From an uncultured Pelagibacteraceae bacterium (GTDB lineage: Bacteria; Pseudomonadota; Alphaproteobacteria; Pelagibacterales; Pelagibacteraceae), in assembly GCA_902623785.1 (NCBI GenBank), contig CACNVG010000004.1:1-64000 (forward strand): a stretch of DNA of 64,000 nucleotides. Direction: 5' to 3'. Positions 53,976-63,314 of the stretch are shown piece after piece; positions within the stretch are counted from its first letter, which is position 1, and every line of letters starts with the position of its first letter. Position numbers and translations under genes: made by a program. The notes beneath the pieces were generated by a model. That model did not search any database and was not told the DNA's origin. It was given only the letters and a program-made list of their open reading frames with translations.

Positions 53976-55661
53976 TTAAGTCTTTAGAATGATGTCAATT
54001 ATTCTTAATTCTAATTCTTTTTTGTTATTCCAATTGTTTTCAACAATAGAACCAATTAAGTCGAATTCTTTTTTATAATTTAATAGGTAGTTTCCTAGTT
54101 CAGAATTGACGCAGTCAAAACTGAGACTTTTAATAGATCTTCCGCTTTTATTTTTTAAAATATTTTGAATATGTCTATTATTAATGATTTTGGATTTGAT
54201 TGACTTTATATTTTTAAAATAAAAAATTGGCTCAGGATTATCTTTGCCGAACGGCTCTAAAGATTTTAAATCTTTAATTATAGAACTATTTTTTTTTGGG
54301 AAGATTGCAAAAGAATCAAAATATAAAACATCTTTTTTATTTATATTTTTGTACTCTTTTTTTAAAAAATTATTTATGTCTAAAAGATATTCTTTATTTG
54401 CAGAAAACCCTCCAGCTTCGTCATGACCACCACCTGAAATGATTAATTCTTTATCTAATAGTTTATTAATTGATTTGCTAATTTTTATCTTATTTTTAGA
54501 TCTAATCGAACATTTTAACAGATCATAAGACTCTGTAACGATAAAACAAGGTTTGTTAAGAATATTAGATAATTTTGCTGCAATAATACCTATTATTCCT
54601 TCATGAAAGTTTTTGTTATATATGAATATTATATTTTCATTATAATACTTTTTGAAATCTATTAAATTTAAATTTTCTTGCTCAACTTTTTTTCTGTCTA
54701 CGTTATGTAGATTCATATTATCGATTATTTTATCAATTTCATCATCATTTTGAGACAAAAATAATTCTACTACGATATCAGCTTTTGCTACTCTTCCAGG
54801 TGAATTTATTAACGGTCCTATGGTAAAACCAATATCTTGATAACTTAATTTTTTTTTTACACTATTTCTTAATAATTTTTTTAGTCCTTTATTTTTGATA
54901 TTCATATTTCTAAAGCCAATTAATAAAATTCTTCTATTAATACCTCTTAATGGCATTACGTCGCAAATTGTAGATATAACGCAAAAAATGAAATAATTAT
55001 TCAATTCGAAATCAGAATTTATTTTTTTTTTTATTATATCAATTAAGAAATAAGTTAAAGTCGCCGCACATACATTATTGTCGATTGATTTAAGATTATT
55101 CTTTGAAGGATTGATAATTATATCTGATTTTGGTAAGTGTAAATTATTTATTATATGATGATCTACAATTATTGTTTTAATACCTCTTTTTTTTAAAAAA
55201 TTTATAACGTTATGTGCATTAGATCCACAATCTAGGAAAATAACATTATCTATATTTTTATCCAAATTTTTTTCTAATAATCTTATGTTTGGACCATAAC
55301 CGTCAATAAATCTGTCAGGAATAACATACTTAAATGGATGATCTAAGTATTTAAAAAAACTAGACAGTATTGTTATTGAAGAAATTCCATCTACATCGTA
55401 ATCACCAAATATTAACGTTTTTTGTTTATTTCTTATAATTTCAATTATCATTTCAGATGCAGATAAAAAGTCTTTATCTTCAGAAAAAATATTTAAATTT
55501 TTGTAAATTGTCTTTTTAATTAAAATATCTTCTTTATTGAAATTTCTTGATAAATAAAATTTTGATAAATTTTCAGAAATATCAAAATCACTTGAGTATT
55601 TATCGATTAGCCTTTTTGTTATTTTACGCTCTTTCCATTCTTTGCCGGAAATAGATATCAT
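53976..55661 (-). CDS. recJ: Single-stranded-DNA-specific exonuclease RecJ
   Basis: 5'-3' single-strand exonuclease of recombination and mismatch repair. The 561-aa protein has the DHH motifs in order: IFGDYDVDGISS, VIFLDCGSNAHN, TIIVDHHIIN and ICDVMPLRGINRR, then the DHHA1 signature SGGGHDEAGGF and a C-terminal OB fold (SLEPFGKDNPEPIF onward). The DHH histidine pair is intact. The start overlaps the glpX stop by 4 bp. Confidence 0.95.
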   Translation of the reverse strand: MISISGKEWKERKITKRLIDKYSSDFDISENLSKFYLSRNFNKEDILIKKTIYKNLNIFSEDKDFLSASEMIIEIIRNKQKTLIFGDYDVDGISSITILSSFFKYLDHPFKYVIPDRFIDGYGPNIRLLEKNLDKNIDNVIFLDCGSNAHNVINFLKKRGIKTIIVDHHIINNLHLPKSDIIINPSKNNLKSIDNNVCAATLTYFLIDIIKKKINSDFELNNYFIFCVISTICDVMPLRGINRRILLIGFRNMNIKNKGLKKLLRNSVKKKLSYQDIGFTIGPLINSPGRVAKADIVVELFLSQNDDEIDKIIDNMNLHNVDRKKVEQENLNLIDFKKYYNENIIFIYNKNFHEGIIGIIAAKLSNILNKPCFIVTESYDLLKCSIRSKNKIKISKSINKLLDKELIISGGGHDEAGGFSANKEYLLDINNFLKKEYKNINKKDVLYFDSFAIFPKKNSSIIKDLKSLEPFGKDNPEPIFYFKNIKSIKSKIINNRHIQNILKNKSGRSIKSLSFDCVNSELGNYLLNYKKEFDLIGSIVENNWNNKKELELRIIDIILKT

Positions 55662-56608
55662 TTTATTATATCGATTTCTCCAGTAACCACTTTTTTAATA
55701 TTTTGACTTTTGTGAGTTATCAAAGTGCTCGTCACCATCTTTCTATTTTTTAACTCTAGGCCATTAATCAAATCACCTTTTGTAATGCCTGTTGCACAAA
55801 ATATACTGTCACCTTTAACGATTTCATTAATCTTATATTTTTTATCAAGCTCATTGATACCCATCTCTTTAGCTCTTTTTTTTAATTCATCTGAATTAAA
55901 AATAAATCTTCCTTGAAAACCACAATCATAGGCATCTAACGCAGATGCAGCCAAAACACCCTCGGGACCACCACCTATACCTATAAATAAATCAACATTA
56001 TGTTTTTCCTCTGATACTAGTAATGCACCTGAGACATCTCCATCTGAAATTAGTTTAATATCAATATTTAATGTTTTTGCTTCATCAAAGATCCTTTGAT
56101 GTCTTGGTCTATCAAGCACACAAATTCTTAAACTTTCAAATTTTTTATTTTTCGAGTCAGCTATATTTGATAAGTTTTTTTTTAGTGAAAAATCTAAATC
56201 TACTGCACTATGATCTATACCCTGAGGGTATGAAATTTTTTCCATATATGACTCAGGAGCATTAAATAAATTATTCTTATTTGACATTGCGATTACAGAA
56301 ATGGCACCTGGTAAATTTTTAGCTGCAAAGTTTGTGCCCTCTAATGGATCAACAGCTATATCAAATTCAGGTCCATTTTTTGTACCAACTTTTTCTCCTA
56401 TATATAACATCGGAGCTTCATCCATTTCACCCTCTCCTATGACAATGTTCCCATTAATATTCATTTTATTTAAATTAGTTCTCATTGAATTAGTTGCTGC
56501 TTCATCCGCAATGATTTTATTATTTTTTCCTAAGTGTGGATAAACCGAAATAGCAGCTTCTTGAGTAATTTTTATTAATTCATCTTGAAAAACTTTATTA
56601 ATTTCCAT
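55658..56608 (-). CDS. glpX: Fructose-1,6-bisphosphatase class II
   Basis: Hydrolyses fructose 1,6-bisphosphate in gluconeogenesis. The 316-aa GlpX-type enzyme has VIGEGEMDEAPMLYIGEKVG (acidic metal site), DIAVDPLEGTNFAAKN, VLDRPRHQR, ISDGDVSGALLV, GIGGGPEGVLAASAL and ATGITKGDLINGL. It is the Mn-dependent lithium-sensitive fold. It shares one base with the SbmA-like gene upstream and 4 bp with recJ downstream. Confidence 0.96.
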   Translation of the reverse strand: MEINKVFQDELIKITQEAAISVYPHLGKNNKIIADEAATNSMRTNLNKMNINGNIVIGEGEMDEAPMLYIGEKVGTKNGPEFDIAVDPLEGTNFAAKNLPGAISVIAMSNKNNLFNAPESYMEKISYPQGIDHSAVDLDFSLKKNLSNIADSKNKKFESLRICVLDRPRHQRIFDEAKTLNIDIKLISDGDVSGALLVSEEKHNVDLFIGIGGGPEGVLAASALDAYDCGFQGRFIFNSDELKKRAKEMGINELDKKYKINEIVKGDSIFCATGITKGDLINGLELKNRKMVTSTLITHKSQNIKKVVTGEIDIIK

Positions 56609-57600
56609 TAAATCTTTTCTTGTTCCAAAGATGCTTTTTCTAGTTTGCTTTCAAATTCTGATAATCTTCTTTGAACTGATATTAGTTCTACAATAATTGG
56701 CCAGCTTCTTACCAAATATTGTAAAGAATTTTCAACTTTATTAAACGCTCTCGCAATTTGTTGTACAAAACCTAGAGTTATAGCACCAGTAACAATAGTT
56801 GGAGCCAAAGCTAAATATGGAACAATTACCATACCTTGGAGGTAACTCCACTTAACTGCGTTAAAATAAAGATAATGGAAATACATCTTAAAATGTATTT
56901 TTCTAACATTTCCGTATAATGAGTCTACATTACTAATGCCTGCTCTTTTAATATTATCTTCACCTAATACTAATTCTTTTCGATAAGCGGCTTCTTCTTT
57001 TTGTATATCATATTCTATTCCAGGTAATTTGAAACCAACAGCAGCTAGCAATATTGTTCCTCCTAAAGCAGAAATTATGGCAACCCAAACTAATGCATGA
57101 TTAACTTCTCCAAAAAAAGGAAGCATTGTTATTTGTTTTGATAGGCCCCACAAGATTGGCAAGAAAGCAATTAAGGTCATCAAACTCCTTAATAATTCAA
57201 CACCAAGCCCTTCCATAATTCTTGCGAACTTTAAAGTATCTTCTTGAACTCTTTGAGACGCACCCTCTGTTAATCTAGCCTTCGACCAATTTTCATGATA
57301 ATAATCAGCCATTGCTGTTCTCCATCTAAACGTCCAATGACTTGTAAAGTAATCGGTAGCAACAGAAATTACCATCCATACACCTGCAATTTTAGCAAAT
57401 GTTAGGAGGTATGATATGAATTCTTTTTCAGAAACTGAATTAGGAGTTGTTAATGCTTTTTGTAAAGTGTCATAAAACTCACCGAACCATTCATTAATCA
57501 TAACATCAAGTTGTACTTGATACCATGTCGAAAAAAGGATTAATAAAGATCCAAAAATACTCCAGCTAGACCATTTTCTATTTGTAAAGAATTTAAACAT
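56608..57600 (-). CDS. SbmA/BacA-like peptide or vitamin transporter
   Basis: A 330-aa inner-membrane protein with six to eight spans and no ATPase domain. It matches the SbmA/BacA group, whose members import peptides using the proton gradient: STWYQVQLDVMINEWFGEFYD in the first outer loop, SHWTFRWRTAMADYYHENW, a YDIQKEEAAYRKELV loop and FNKVENSLQYLVRSWP near the end. Relatives move microcin, bleomycin or cobalamin precursors; the substrate here is unknown. It is co-directional with glpX (1-bp overlap) and next to the NDUFS4-like gene. Confidence 0.85.
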   Translation of the reverse strand: MFKFFTNRKWSSWSIFGSLLILFSTWYQVQLDVMINEWFGEFYDTLQKALTTPNSVSEKEFISYLLTFAKIAGVWMVISVATDYFTSHWTFRWRTAMADYYHENWSKARLTEGASQRVQEDTLKFARIMEGLGVELLRSLMTLIAFLPILWGLSKQITMLPFFGEVNHALVWVAIISALGGTILLAAVGFKLPGIEYDIQKEEAAYRKELVLGEDNIKRAGISNVDSLYGNVRKIHFKMYFHYLYFNAVKWSYLQGMVIVPYLALAPTIVTGAITLGFVQQIARAFNKVENSLQYLVRSWPIIVELISVQRRLSEFESKLEKASLEQEKI

Positions 57601-57885
57601 CTATTTTAAAAAATTATCTGCGTAAGATTTTTTGACGATTGATCTTTTGTTTGGTTCAACTATTATATAACTTATTTTATTTTTCTTAGCATAATCTATT
57701 GCATCATTTTTTGAATTAAAGGTCATCTTAACTTCTGACAATGTATTTGATGAGCTTTGCCATCCCATCAATGGATTTATTCTTTCGTTATGCACAATAA
57801 ATTCTAATACCCATTCTTTTGTTTTCATCAAACCAGATTGCATTGAGCTTTTTGTGGGCTTATAAATTTTAGCTTTTTTTTTCAT
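57601..57885 (-). CDS. NADH:ubiquinone oxidoreductase accessory subunit, NDUFS4-like
   Basis: A 94-aa protein with the complex I accessory pattern: AKIYKPTKSSMQSGLMKTKEW, NPLMGWQSSSNTLSEVKM, SKNDAIDYAKKN and YIIVEPNKR. It binds the outside of the electron-input arm in alphaproteobacteria and mitochondria. The frame opens further upstream into tRNA-Pro, but ATG 57885 is the family start, four bases past the tRNA CCA end. The gene is likely read through from the tRNA. Confidence 0.93.
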   Translation of the reverse strand: MKKKAKIYKPTKSSMQSGLMKTKEWVLEFIVHNERINPLMGWQSSSNTLSEVKMTFNSKNDAIDYAKKNKISYIIVEPNKRSIVKKSYADNFLK

Positions 57886-57889
57886 AATA

Positions 57890-57966
<77 letters not shown>

Positions 57967-58061
57967 AATTTGAATACTATTACAGTAGATATTAGCTTTT
58001 TCAAAGGATAAAGGAGCGCAAATTTAAAAGAAATTTAATAAAAATCTGGTATATAAGACTT

Positions 58062-58526
58062 ATGATTATTGTTTGTCCCTCATGTGGTAAAAATTTTAAT
58101 GTAAGAGACGATCAAATTCCTGATAAAGGTAGATTATTACAGTGTAGTAACTGTAAACATGAATGGTTTTATTCCAAAAATACAATACCCGTTGATGATA
58201 ATATAGATAAATTATCTTATGATGACTTAACACAAGAATCTTTCGGTATTTTAGATCAGGAAGAAGATCGGTATAATAACAAAATTGTTGAAGATAATAC
58301 AGTTGAATTAGAAAAACCTAAAACTAGTAAAAAAAAGAAAGGCAAGCAACTTAATTTCTTTAAACTACTTTTGGTGTTTATTATTTCATTTGTTGCTTTC
58401 ATTTTGATAGTAGACACTTTTATAGTAATAATTTCTGAATATGTTCCTTTTGCAGAAAAATATTTAGACAATTTGTATCAGTCTATAATAGATATTTTTC
58501 TTTTTTTTCAAAATTTGATAAAATAA
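58062..58526 (+). CDS. Zinc-ribbon membrane protein (MJ0042/DUF3426-type)
   Basis: The 154-aa protein opens with a four-Cys zinc ribbon: CPSCGKNFNVRDDQIP and CSNCKHEWFY, the MJ0042 finger. A charged linker (about 45-105) is followed by one membrane segment (about 106-130, LLLVFIISFVAFILIV). Such proteins are common next to ftsY- or secretion-type genes in alphaproteobacteria, but the role is not known. It lies 95 bp from tRNA-Pro, divergent, and 3 bp before nhaA. Confidence 0.82.
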   Translation: MIIVCPSCGKNFNVRDDQIPDKGRLLQCSNCKHEWFYSKNTIPVDDNIDKLSYDDLTQESFGILDQEEDRYNNKIVEDNTVELEKPKTSKKKKGKQLNFFKLLLVFIISFVAFILIVDTFIVIISEYVPFAEKYLDNLYQSIIDIFLFFQNLIK

Positions 58527-58529
58527 ATC

Positions 58530-59705
58530 ATGCTTAGATATATTTCCTCACCATTTAAATGGTTTTTTAAGTTAGAAGCTGCAAGTGGTTTAGTCTTGCT
58601 TATTAGTGCAATTTTAGCATTAATTATAAGCAACTCTAATTTATCTAGTCTTTATTTTGAAACATTAAATAAATATTTGTTCATTGGTATAAATAATTTT
58701 GGACTTAAATTATCTGTCTTGCATTGGATTAATGATGCTTTGATGGCAATCTTCTTTTTTTTTGTAACACTTGAAATAAAGAGAGAATTTTTACAAGGTG
58801 AACTTTCAAATATCAAACAGGCATTGTTACCAATTATAGCTGCTGTGGGTGGAATGGTTGTTCCCGCATTATTCTATGTGGTAATAAACTTTGGAGATCC
58901 TGAAACTATAAATGGTTGGGCTATACCTTCAGCAACAGATATTGCTTTTTCATTAGGCGTTTTATCTCTTTTGGGTAAAAGAGTTCCTTTATCATTAAAA
59001 GTTTTTCTTACAGCATTAGCAATTATAGATGATTTAGGCGCAATATTAATTATCGCTTTATTTTATTCTGGAGACTTAAATGTAATGTATTTATCTTTAA
59101 TGCTAGTAGCATTTATAATTCTTTTAGTAATAAATAAATTTAATATAAAAGTTTTCTTTCCATATCTGTTAATTGGACTTTTATTATGGGATTTCACGCA
59201 TAATTCAGGAATACACGCTACTATAGCAGGTGTTTTACTTGCGATGACAATTCCACACAGAAAAAAGGAGAAAGATTTTTCACTATTAATAAAAATTGAG
59301 CATGCAATCAGTCCTTATGTTGCATTTGGGATAATGCCATTGTTTGCTTTTGCAAATGCAGGTGTCTCATTAGAAGGATTATCTCTTTCATCTTTATTGG
59401 ACAAAGTTCCATTGGGTATAGTATTAGGCTTATTTGTTGGTAAACAACTTGGAGTTTTTATTTTTTCTTATGTGTCTATAAAATTAAAAATAGCTCAGAT
59501 GCCAGGAAACTCGAGCTGGTATAATTTTTATGGTGTTGGCATACTAACTGGAATTGGATTTACGATGAGTTTATTTGTTGGGAATTTAGCATTTGTTGAG
59601 AATGCCCAATATATGGATGGAGTTAAGATAGGTGTTTTAACAGGATCCTTACTTTCAACATTGGCAGGATATTTTTTGATATTACTAACCCCAGATAAAA
59701 GATAA
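58530..59705 (+). CDS. nhaA: Na+/H+ antiporter NhaA
   Basis: Exports Na+ in exchange for protons. The 391-aa protein has the NhaA helix layout: LEAASGLVLLISAILAL in helix 1, FFFFVTLEIKREFLQGELS, PSATDIAFSLGVLSLLGKR, and the ion-binding pair AIIDDLGAILIIALFYS in the fifth helix, then FANAGVSLEG and GIGFTMSLFVGNLAF. All key residues appear intact. It starts three bases after the zinc-ribbon gene and is followed by gpx after 4 bp. Confidence 0.96.
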   Translation: MLRYISSPFKWFFKLEAASGLVLLISAILALIISNSNLSSLYFETLNKYLFIGINNFGLKLSVLHWINDALMAIFFFFVTLEIKREFLQGELSNIKQALLPIIAAVGGMVVPALFYVVINFGDPETINGWAIPSATDIAFSLGVLSLLGKRVPLSLKVFLTALAIIDDLGAILIIALFYSGDLNVMYLSLMLVAFIILLVINKFNIKVFFPYLLIGLLLWDFTHNSGIHATIAGVLLAMTIPHRKKEKDFSLLIKIEHAISPYVAFGIMPLFAFANAGVSLEGLSLSSLLDKVPLGIVLGLFVGKQLGVFIFSYVSIKLKIAQMPGNSSWYNFYGVGILTGIGFTMSLFVGNLAFVENAQYMDGVKIGVLTGSLLSTLAGYFLILLTPDKR

Positions 59706-59709
59706 TATT

Positions 59710-60255
59710 ATGAAAAAAGTAACATTATTTATAATTTTAATTATGATTTTTTTTTCAAAGGATAAAGTTTTAGCCAATTATGAAAAAGTATTTTTTGATT
59801 TTAAGATAAATGGTGTCTCAGGTGAACAAATCGATCTTAAAGATTATAAAAATAAAGTAGTGTTAGTGGTAAACACCGCCAGTTATTGTGGATTTACAAA
59901 CCAATACAGTGATTTACAGTTATTGTGGGAAAAGTACAAATCCGATGGTTTAATTGTCTTAGGTGTACCGTCAAATTCATTCAATCAAGAAAAAAAAGAA
60001 GATGCTGATGTTAAAAAATTTTGCGAAGTTAATTTTAATATAAATTTTCCAATGACTTCAATTACTGAGGTCAAAGGTAAAAATTCTCACGAGCTATTTA
60101 AGTGGGCAGAAAAAAATCACGGTAAATCTGCTGTACCTAAGTGGAACTTCCATAAAATTTTAATTAATAAAAAAGGTAAGATTGAAGAAACGTATAATTC
60201 TTTTACAAAGCCAATGTCAAAAAAGATTACTTCTAAAATTGAGAGCCTTTTATAA
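59710..60255 (+). CDS. Glutathione peroxidase family protein, exported
   Basis: A 181-aa thiol peroxidase with an N-terminal signal peptide (residues 1-22, ending KVLA), so it probably works in the periplasm. The catalytic Cys60 is in NTASYCGFTNQ (cysteine, not selenocysteine). The usual Gln site is VPSNSFNQEKKED and the Trp motif is VPKWNFHKILI. It should remove peroxides, probably with thioredoxin-like donors rather than glutathione. Its tail overlaps the convergent MBL gene by 6 bp. Confidence 0.9.
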   Translation: MKKVTLFIILIMIFFSKDKVLANYEKVFFDFKINGVSGEQIDLKDYKNKVVLVVNTASYCGFTNQYSDLQLLWEKYKSDGLIVLGVPSNSFNQEKKEDADVKKFCEVNFNINFPMTSITEVKGKNSHELFKWAEKNHGKSAVPKWNFHKILINKKGKIEETYNSFTKPMSKKITSKIESLL

Positions 60256-61020
60256 ATTTATTTTCATACCATCGAAAGCTGGAACAATATTTTTTTTAAG
60301 CTTCTTTTTTAGTTCTTTATAATCTAAATCAGAATGCAGATTAGTTAAAATAGCTTTTTTGGGTGAAAGAGTATCAATTAATCTTAAAGATTTATCAAAA
60401 TTCAAATGTGATGGATGTTCTCTGTACCACAAACAATCAATTACTAAATATTTTAAATTTTTTAAGAATTTAAAGTCCTTTTCATTTATATCACTTACAT
60501 CACTTATGTAAGCTAATTCTTTATTAACTATATAACAAGTACAGTCAATATTTCCGTGTTTTACTTTAAGAGATCTAATATGAATTTTTTTTCGGCCGTC
60601 TTTAAAATACATATCTTTTTTAACAGAGTTCATCTTTAATGTTGCCGGATATTCACGAGAATTACTTTTAAAACAATAAGAAAAAGTTTTATTTAAATAT
60701 TTTTGGGTTGGCAAATCTGCATAAACATCGACAGGTTTTCTATTTTTTAAGTAGAAGACTCTAAGATCATTAATTCCGTGTGTTTGATCAGCATGCATAT
60801 GAGAAAATAAAACTTTATTAATATTTGTAATCTTATTATTTATTAGTTGTTGTCTCATATCTGGAGAGGTATCTATAATTATATTTAACGATTTACCTTG
60901 GATTACTGCTGAACACCTTGTTCTTATATTTTTTTTGTTGTTAGGATTGCAATTTCCAAAGTTACCATCAGATCTTGGCACACCCATTGAACTTCCACAT
61001 CCTAAAATTATAAATTTCAT
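60250..61020 (-). CDS. MBL-fold metallo-hydrolase (PhnP-like)
   Basis: A 256-aa metallo-beta-lactamase-fold protein: ILGCGSSMGVPRSDGNFGNC, TRCSAVIQ, the zinc site LFSHMHADQTHGINDLR (HxHxD), and the later ligand in VKHGNID and HPSHLNF. The GTCGSxGVPR-type opening with a Cys after DGNFG is shared with PhnP phosphodiesterases, but the usual neighbours here are tatD and metG. The substrate is unknown. It is last of holB-metG-tatD-mbl on the minus strand. Confidence 0.88.
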   Translation of the reverse strand: MKFIILGCGSSMGVPRSDGNFGNCNPNNKKNIRTRCSAVIQGKSLNIIIDTSPDMRQQLINNKITNINKVLFSHMHADQTHGINDLRVFYLKNRKPVDVYADLPTQKYLNKTFSYCFKSNSREYPATLKMNSVKKDMYFKDGRKKIHIRSLKVKHGNIDCTCYIVNKELAYISDVSDINEKDFKFLKNLKYLVIDCLWYREHPSHLNFDKSLRLIDTLSPKKAILTNLHSDLDYKELKKKLKKNIVPAFDGMKINL

Positions 61021-61023
61021 GAA

Positions 61024-61785
61024 TTATTTAGAAAACAAATTATTAAAATTATTAGTTGTAAGAATTATTAATTTGTCTAATTCAATATTTCTGAGATTAG
61101 CAAGTTTTTGTGCAGTAAATTTAATGAACGAAGGTTCATTTTTTTTACCTCTATTTGGCTCTGGGGACAAAAAAGGGCTGTCGGTTTCTATTAAAAGTTT
61201 ATCTTCGGGAATTTTTTTAAAAGTTTCCTGTAAATCTGTTGAATTTTTAAAGGTAATTATGCCACTTGCAGAAAAGTAGGCATTTAATGGAACTAGATTT
61301 AAAGCCAAATCAGTTGATCCAGTAAAACAGTGCATAAGAATTTTTAAATTTTTATGAAAATTTTTTTTAAGAATATCATATGTTTCATTCTCTGCATTTC
61401 TTGAATGAATGATTAGAGGAATATTGAGTTCTATTGCAGCTTCAATATGATTTTGAAAGCTTTTTAATTGTATGTCTTTATCACTGTTATTGTAATAAAA
61501 ATCTAAACCGGTCTCTCCTACCCCAATAATTTTACCGTTCATCTTTACTTTTTTTACAATTTCGTCCTTTTCAATAAAATAATTCTTTGTTTCATGGGGG
61601 TGAATTCCAAATGTTCCATAGATCATTGGATCTTTAGAGACAATTTTAAGAATATCATTGTATCCACTAGCAGTAGTACAAATAGTTAATAATTTCTCAA
61701 GACCGACATCTCTTGCTCTTGTCAAAACTTTACTTAAATTCGATATAAGAGGTTCTCGATCTAAATGGCAATGTGAATCTATCAT
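61024..61785 (-). CDS. tatD: TatD family metal-dependent DNase
   Basis: A 253-aa TIM-barrel hydrolase with MIDSHCHLD (HxH), GVGETGLDFYY (Glu ligand), IIHSRNAENE, LMHCFTGSTDLAL and LIETDSPFLSPEP. Homologues are 3'-5' exonucleases involved in DNA repair. It overlaps the metG stop by 4 bp and is followed by the MBL gene after 3 bp. Confidence 0.94.
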   Translation of the reverse strand: MIDSHCHLDREPLISNLSKVLTRARDVGLEKLLTICTTASGYNDILKIVSKDPMIYGTFGIHPHETKNYFIEKDEIVKKVKMNGKIIGVGETGLDFYYNNSDKDIQLKSFQNHIEAAIELNIPLIIHSRNAENETYDILKKNFHKNLKILMHCFTGSTDLALNLVPLNAYFSASGIITFKNSTDLQETFKKIPEDKLLIETDSPFLSPEPNRGKKNEPSFIKFTAQKLANLRNIELDKLIILTTNNFNNLFSK

Positions 61786-63314
61786 TTTTTTATTTTCTCA
61801 AACAAAATACCTAGCTTTATAATTTCTTTTTTATCTTTTAAGTATTCATTATTACTTATTGTGTCAAATTTTATATCTTTTTCCTTCATGGAAAAAATAT
61901 TCAAGACTTTTGAAGAAGTATTGGGAATAATTGGATAGAGTAAAATTGAAATTTTTCTAATTAATTCAAGAGATACAAACACAATTGTGTTCAATCTCAA
62001 GCTATCATCTTTCTTCGTCCAAGGTGCTTGATCATTGAAATATTTATTAGCTTTAAATAACTGATTTACAACATACTCAACGTAGAAATTAATGTTTTGA
62101 TCATTAATTTGCTTTTCTATATTCTTTATATTGTCTTTAAAGTCATTAAGAACTTTGAGATCTTCGTTCGTAAAATTATATTTTTCTGGAACCTTGAGTC
62201 CAATATTTTTTTCACAAAACAAAATAACTCTTTGACATAAATTTCCATAGTTATTTGCTAAATCACTATTTATACAACTTTCTAATTTTTCCTTAGAAAT
62301 ATTTCCATCATTTCCAAAAGATACTTCTTTGAGTAAGTAATACCTTAATGCATCTAATCCATAGATATCAATTATTTCAATAGGATCTAAAATATTACCT
62401 TTAGACTTAGACATTTTTTCATCACCTGAGAGTATCCATCCGTGACCGTATACTCTCTGTGGAGGTTTAATACCAGCGGCCAATAAAAAAGCTGGCCAAT
62501 AAACTGCATGAAATCTTAAAATATCTTTTCCTATAATGTGAATGTTTGCAGGCCAAAAATCTTTATATAATTTTTCTGTTTCTTGTGGGTAATTTAAAGC
62601 AGAAAGATAATTTGTTAAAGCATCAAGCCACACGTAAATAACATGGTCTTTATTCGATGGAACTTTAATTCCCCAAGAAAAAGATTTTCTGCTAACAGAT
62701 AAATCTTTTAATCCACTTTTCACAAAACTAATTACCTCATTTTTTCGGCTCTCAGGTAATATAAATTTTGGATTTTCTGAATAAAATTTTAAAAGTGGTT
62801 CTTGCCATTTTGATAATTTGAAAAAATAAGATTCTTCTTCAACCCATTCTACTTGTGATCCAGAAGATTTGGATATTTTTTTTCCACCAAGTTCTTCAAT
62901 TTCATCTTCATTATAAAAAGCTTCATCTGAGACAGAATACCATCCTGAGTATTTTGAAAGGTATATTTCTTCTTTTTTTTCTAAGATATTCCAAAGATTT
63001 GAAACAGCTAAAGAATGTCTTTTTTCTGTAGTTCTTATAAAATCATCGTTTGATAAATTAAGTAAAGAAGATAAATTTCTAAATGTTTTACTAATTTCAT
63101 CACAAAACTTTAACGGATCTTTACTAGATTTTTCAGCGGCTCTTTGAATTTTTTGACCGTGTTCATCAGTACCTGTTAAAAAAAAAACTTTATGGCCTTG
63201 AATTCTTTTTAGTCGTGCAAAAAAATCAGCCACTATACTTGAATAAGCATGACCCATATGAGGCTTTGCTGAAGGGTAATAGATTGGAGTAGTAATATAA
63301 AAGTTATCTTTCAT
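61782..63314 (-). CDS. metG: Methionyl-tRNA synthetase
   Basis: Charges tRNA-Met. The 510-aa class I enzyme has FYITTPIYYPSAKPHMGHAYS (HIGH box, as HMGH), FLTGTDEHGQKIQ, GKDILRFHAVYWPAFLLAAG and the KMSKS loop DEKMSKSKGN (around residue 300), then an anticodon-binding helical domain. It lacks the C-terminal dimerisation domain, as expected for this size. It overlaps holB by 11 bp and tatD by 4 bp. Confidence 0.97.
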   Translation of the reverse strand: MKDNFYITTPIYYPSAKPHMGHAYSSIVADFFARLKRIQGHKVFFLTGTDEHGQKIQRAAEKSSKDPLKFCDEISKTFRNLSSLLNLSNDDFIRTTEKRHSLAVSNLWNILEKKEEIYLSKYSGWYSVSDEAFYNEDEIEELGGKKISKSSGSQVEWVEEESYFFKLSKWQEPLLKFYSENPKFILPESRKNEVISFVKSGLKDLSVSRKSFSWGIKVPSNKDHVIYVWLDALTNYLSALNYPQETEKLYKDFWPANIHIIGKDILRFHAVYWPAFLLAAGIKPPQRVYGHGWILSGDEKMSKSKGNILDPIEIIDIYGLDALRYYLLKEVSFGNDGNISKEKLESCINSDLANNYGNLCQRVILFCEKNIGLKVPEKYNFTNEDLKVLNDFKDNIKNIEKQINDQNINFYVEYVVNQLFKANKYFNDQAPWTKKDDSLRLNTIVFVSLELIRKISILLYPIIPNTSSKVLNIFSMKEKDIKFDTISNNEYLKDKKEIIKLGILFEKIKK

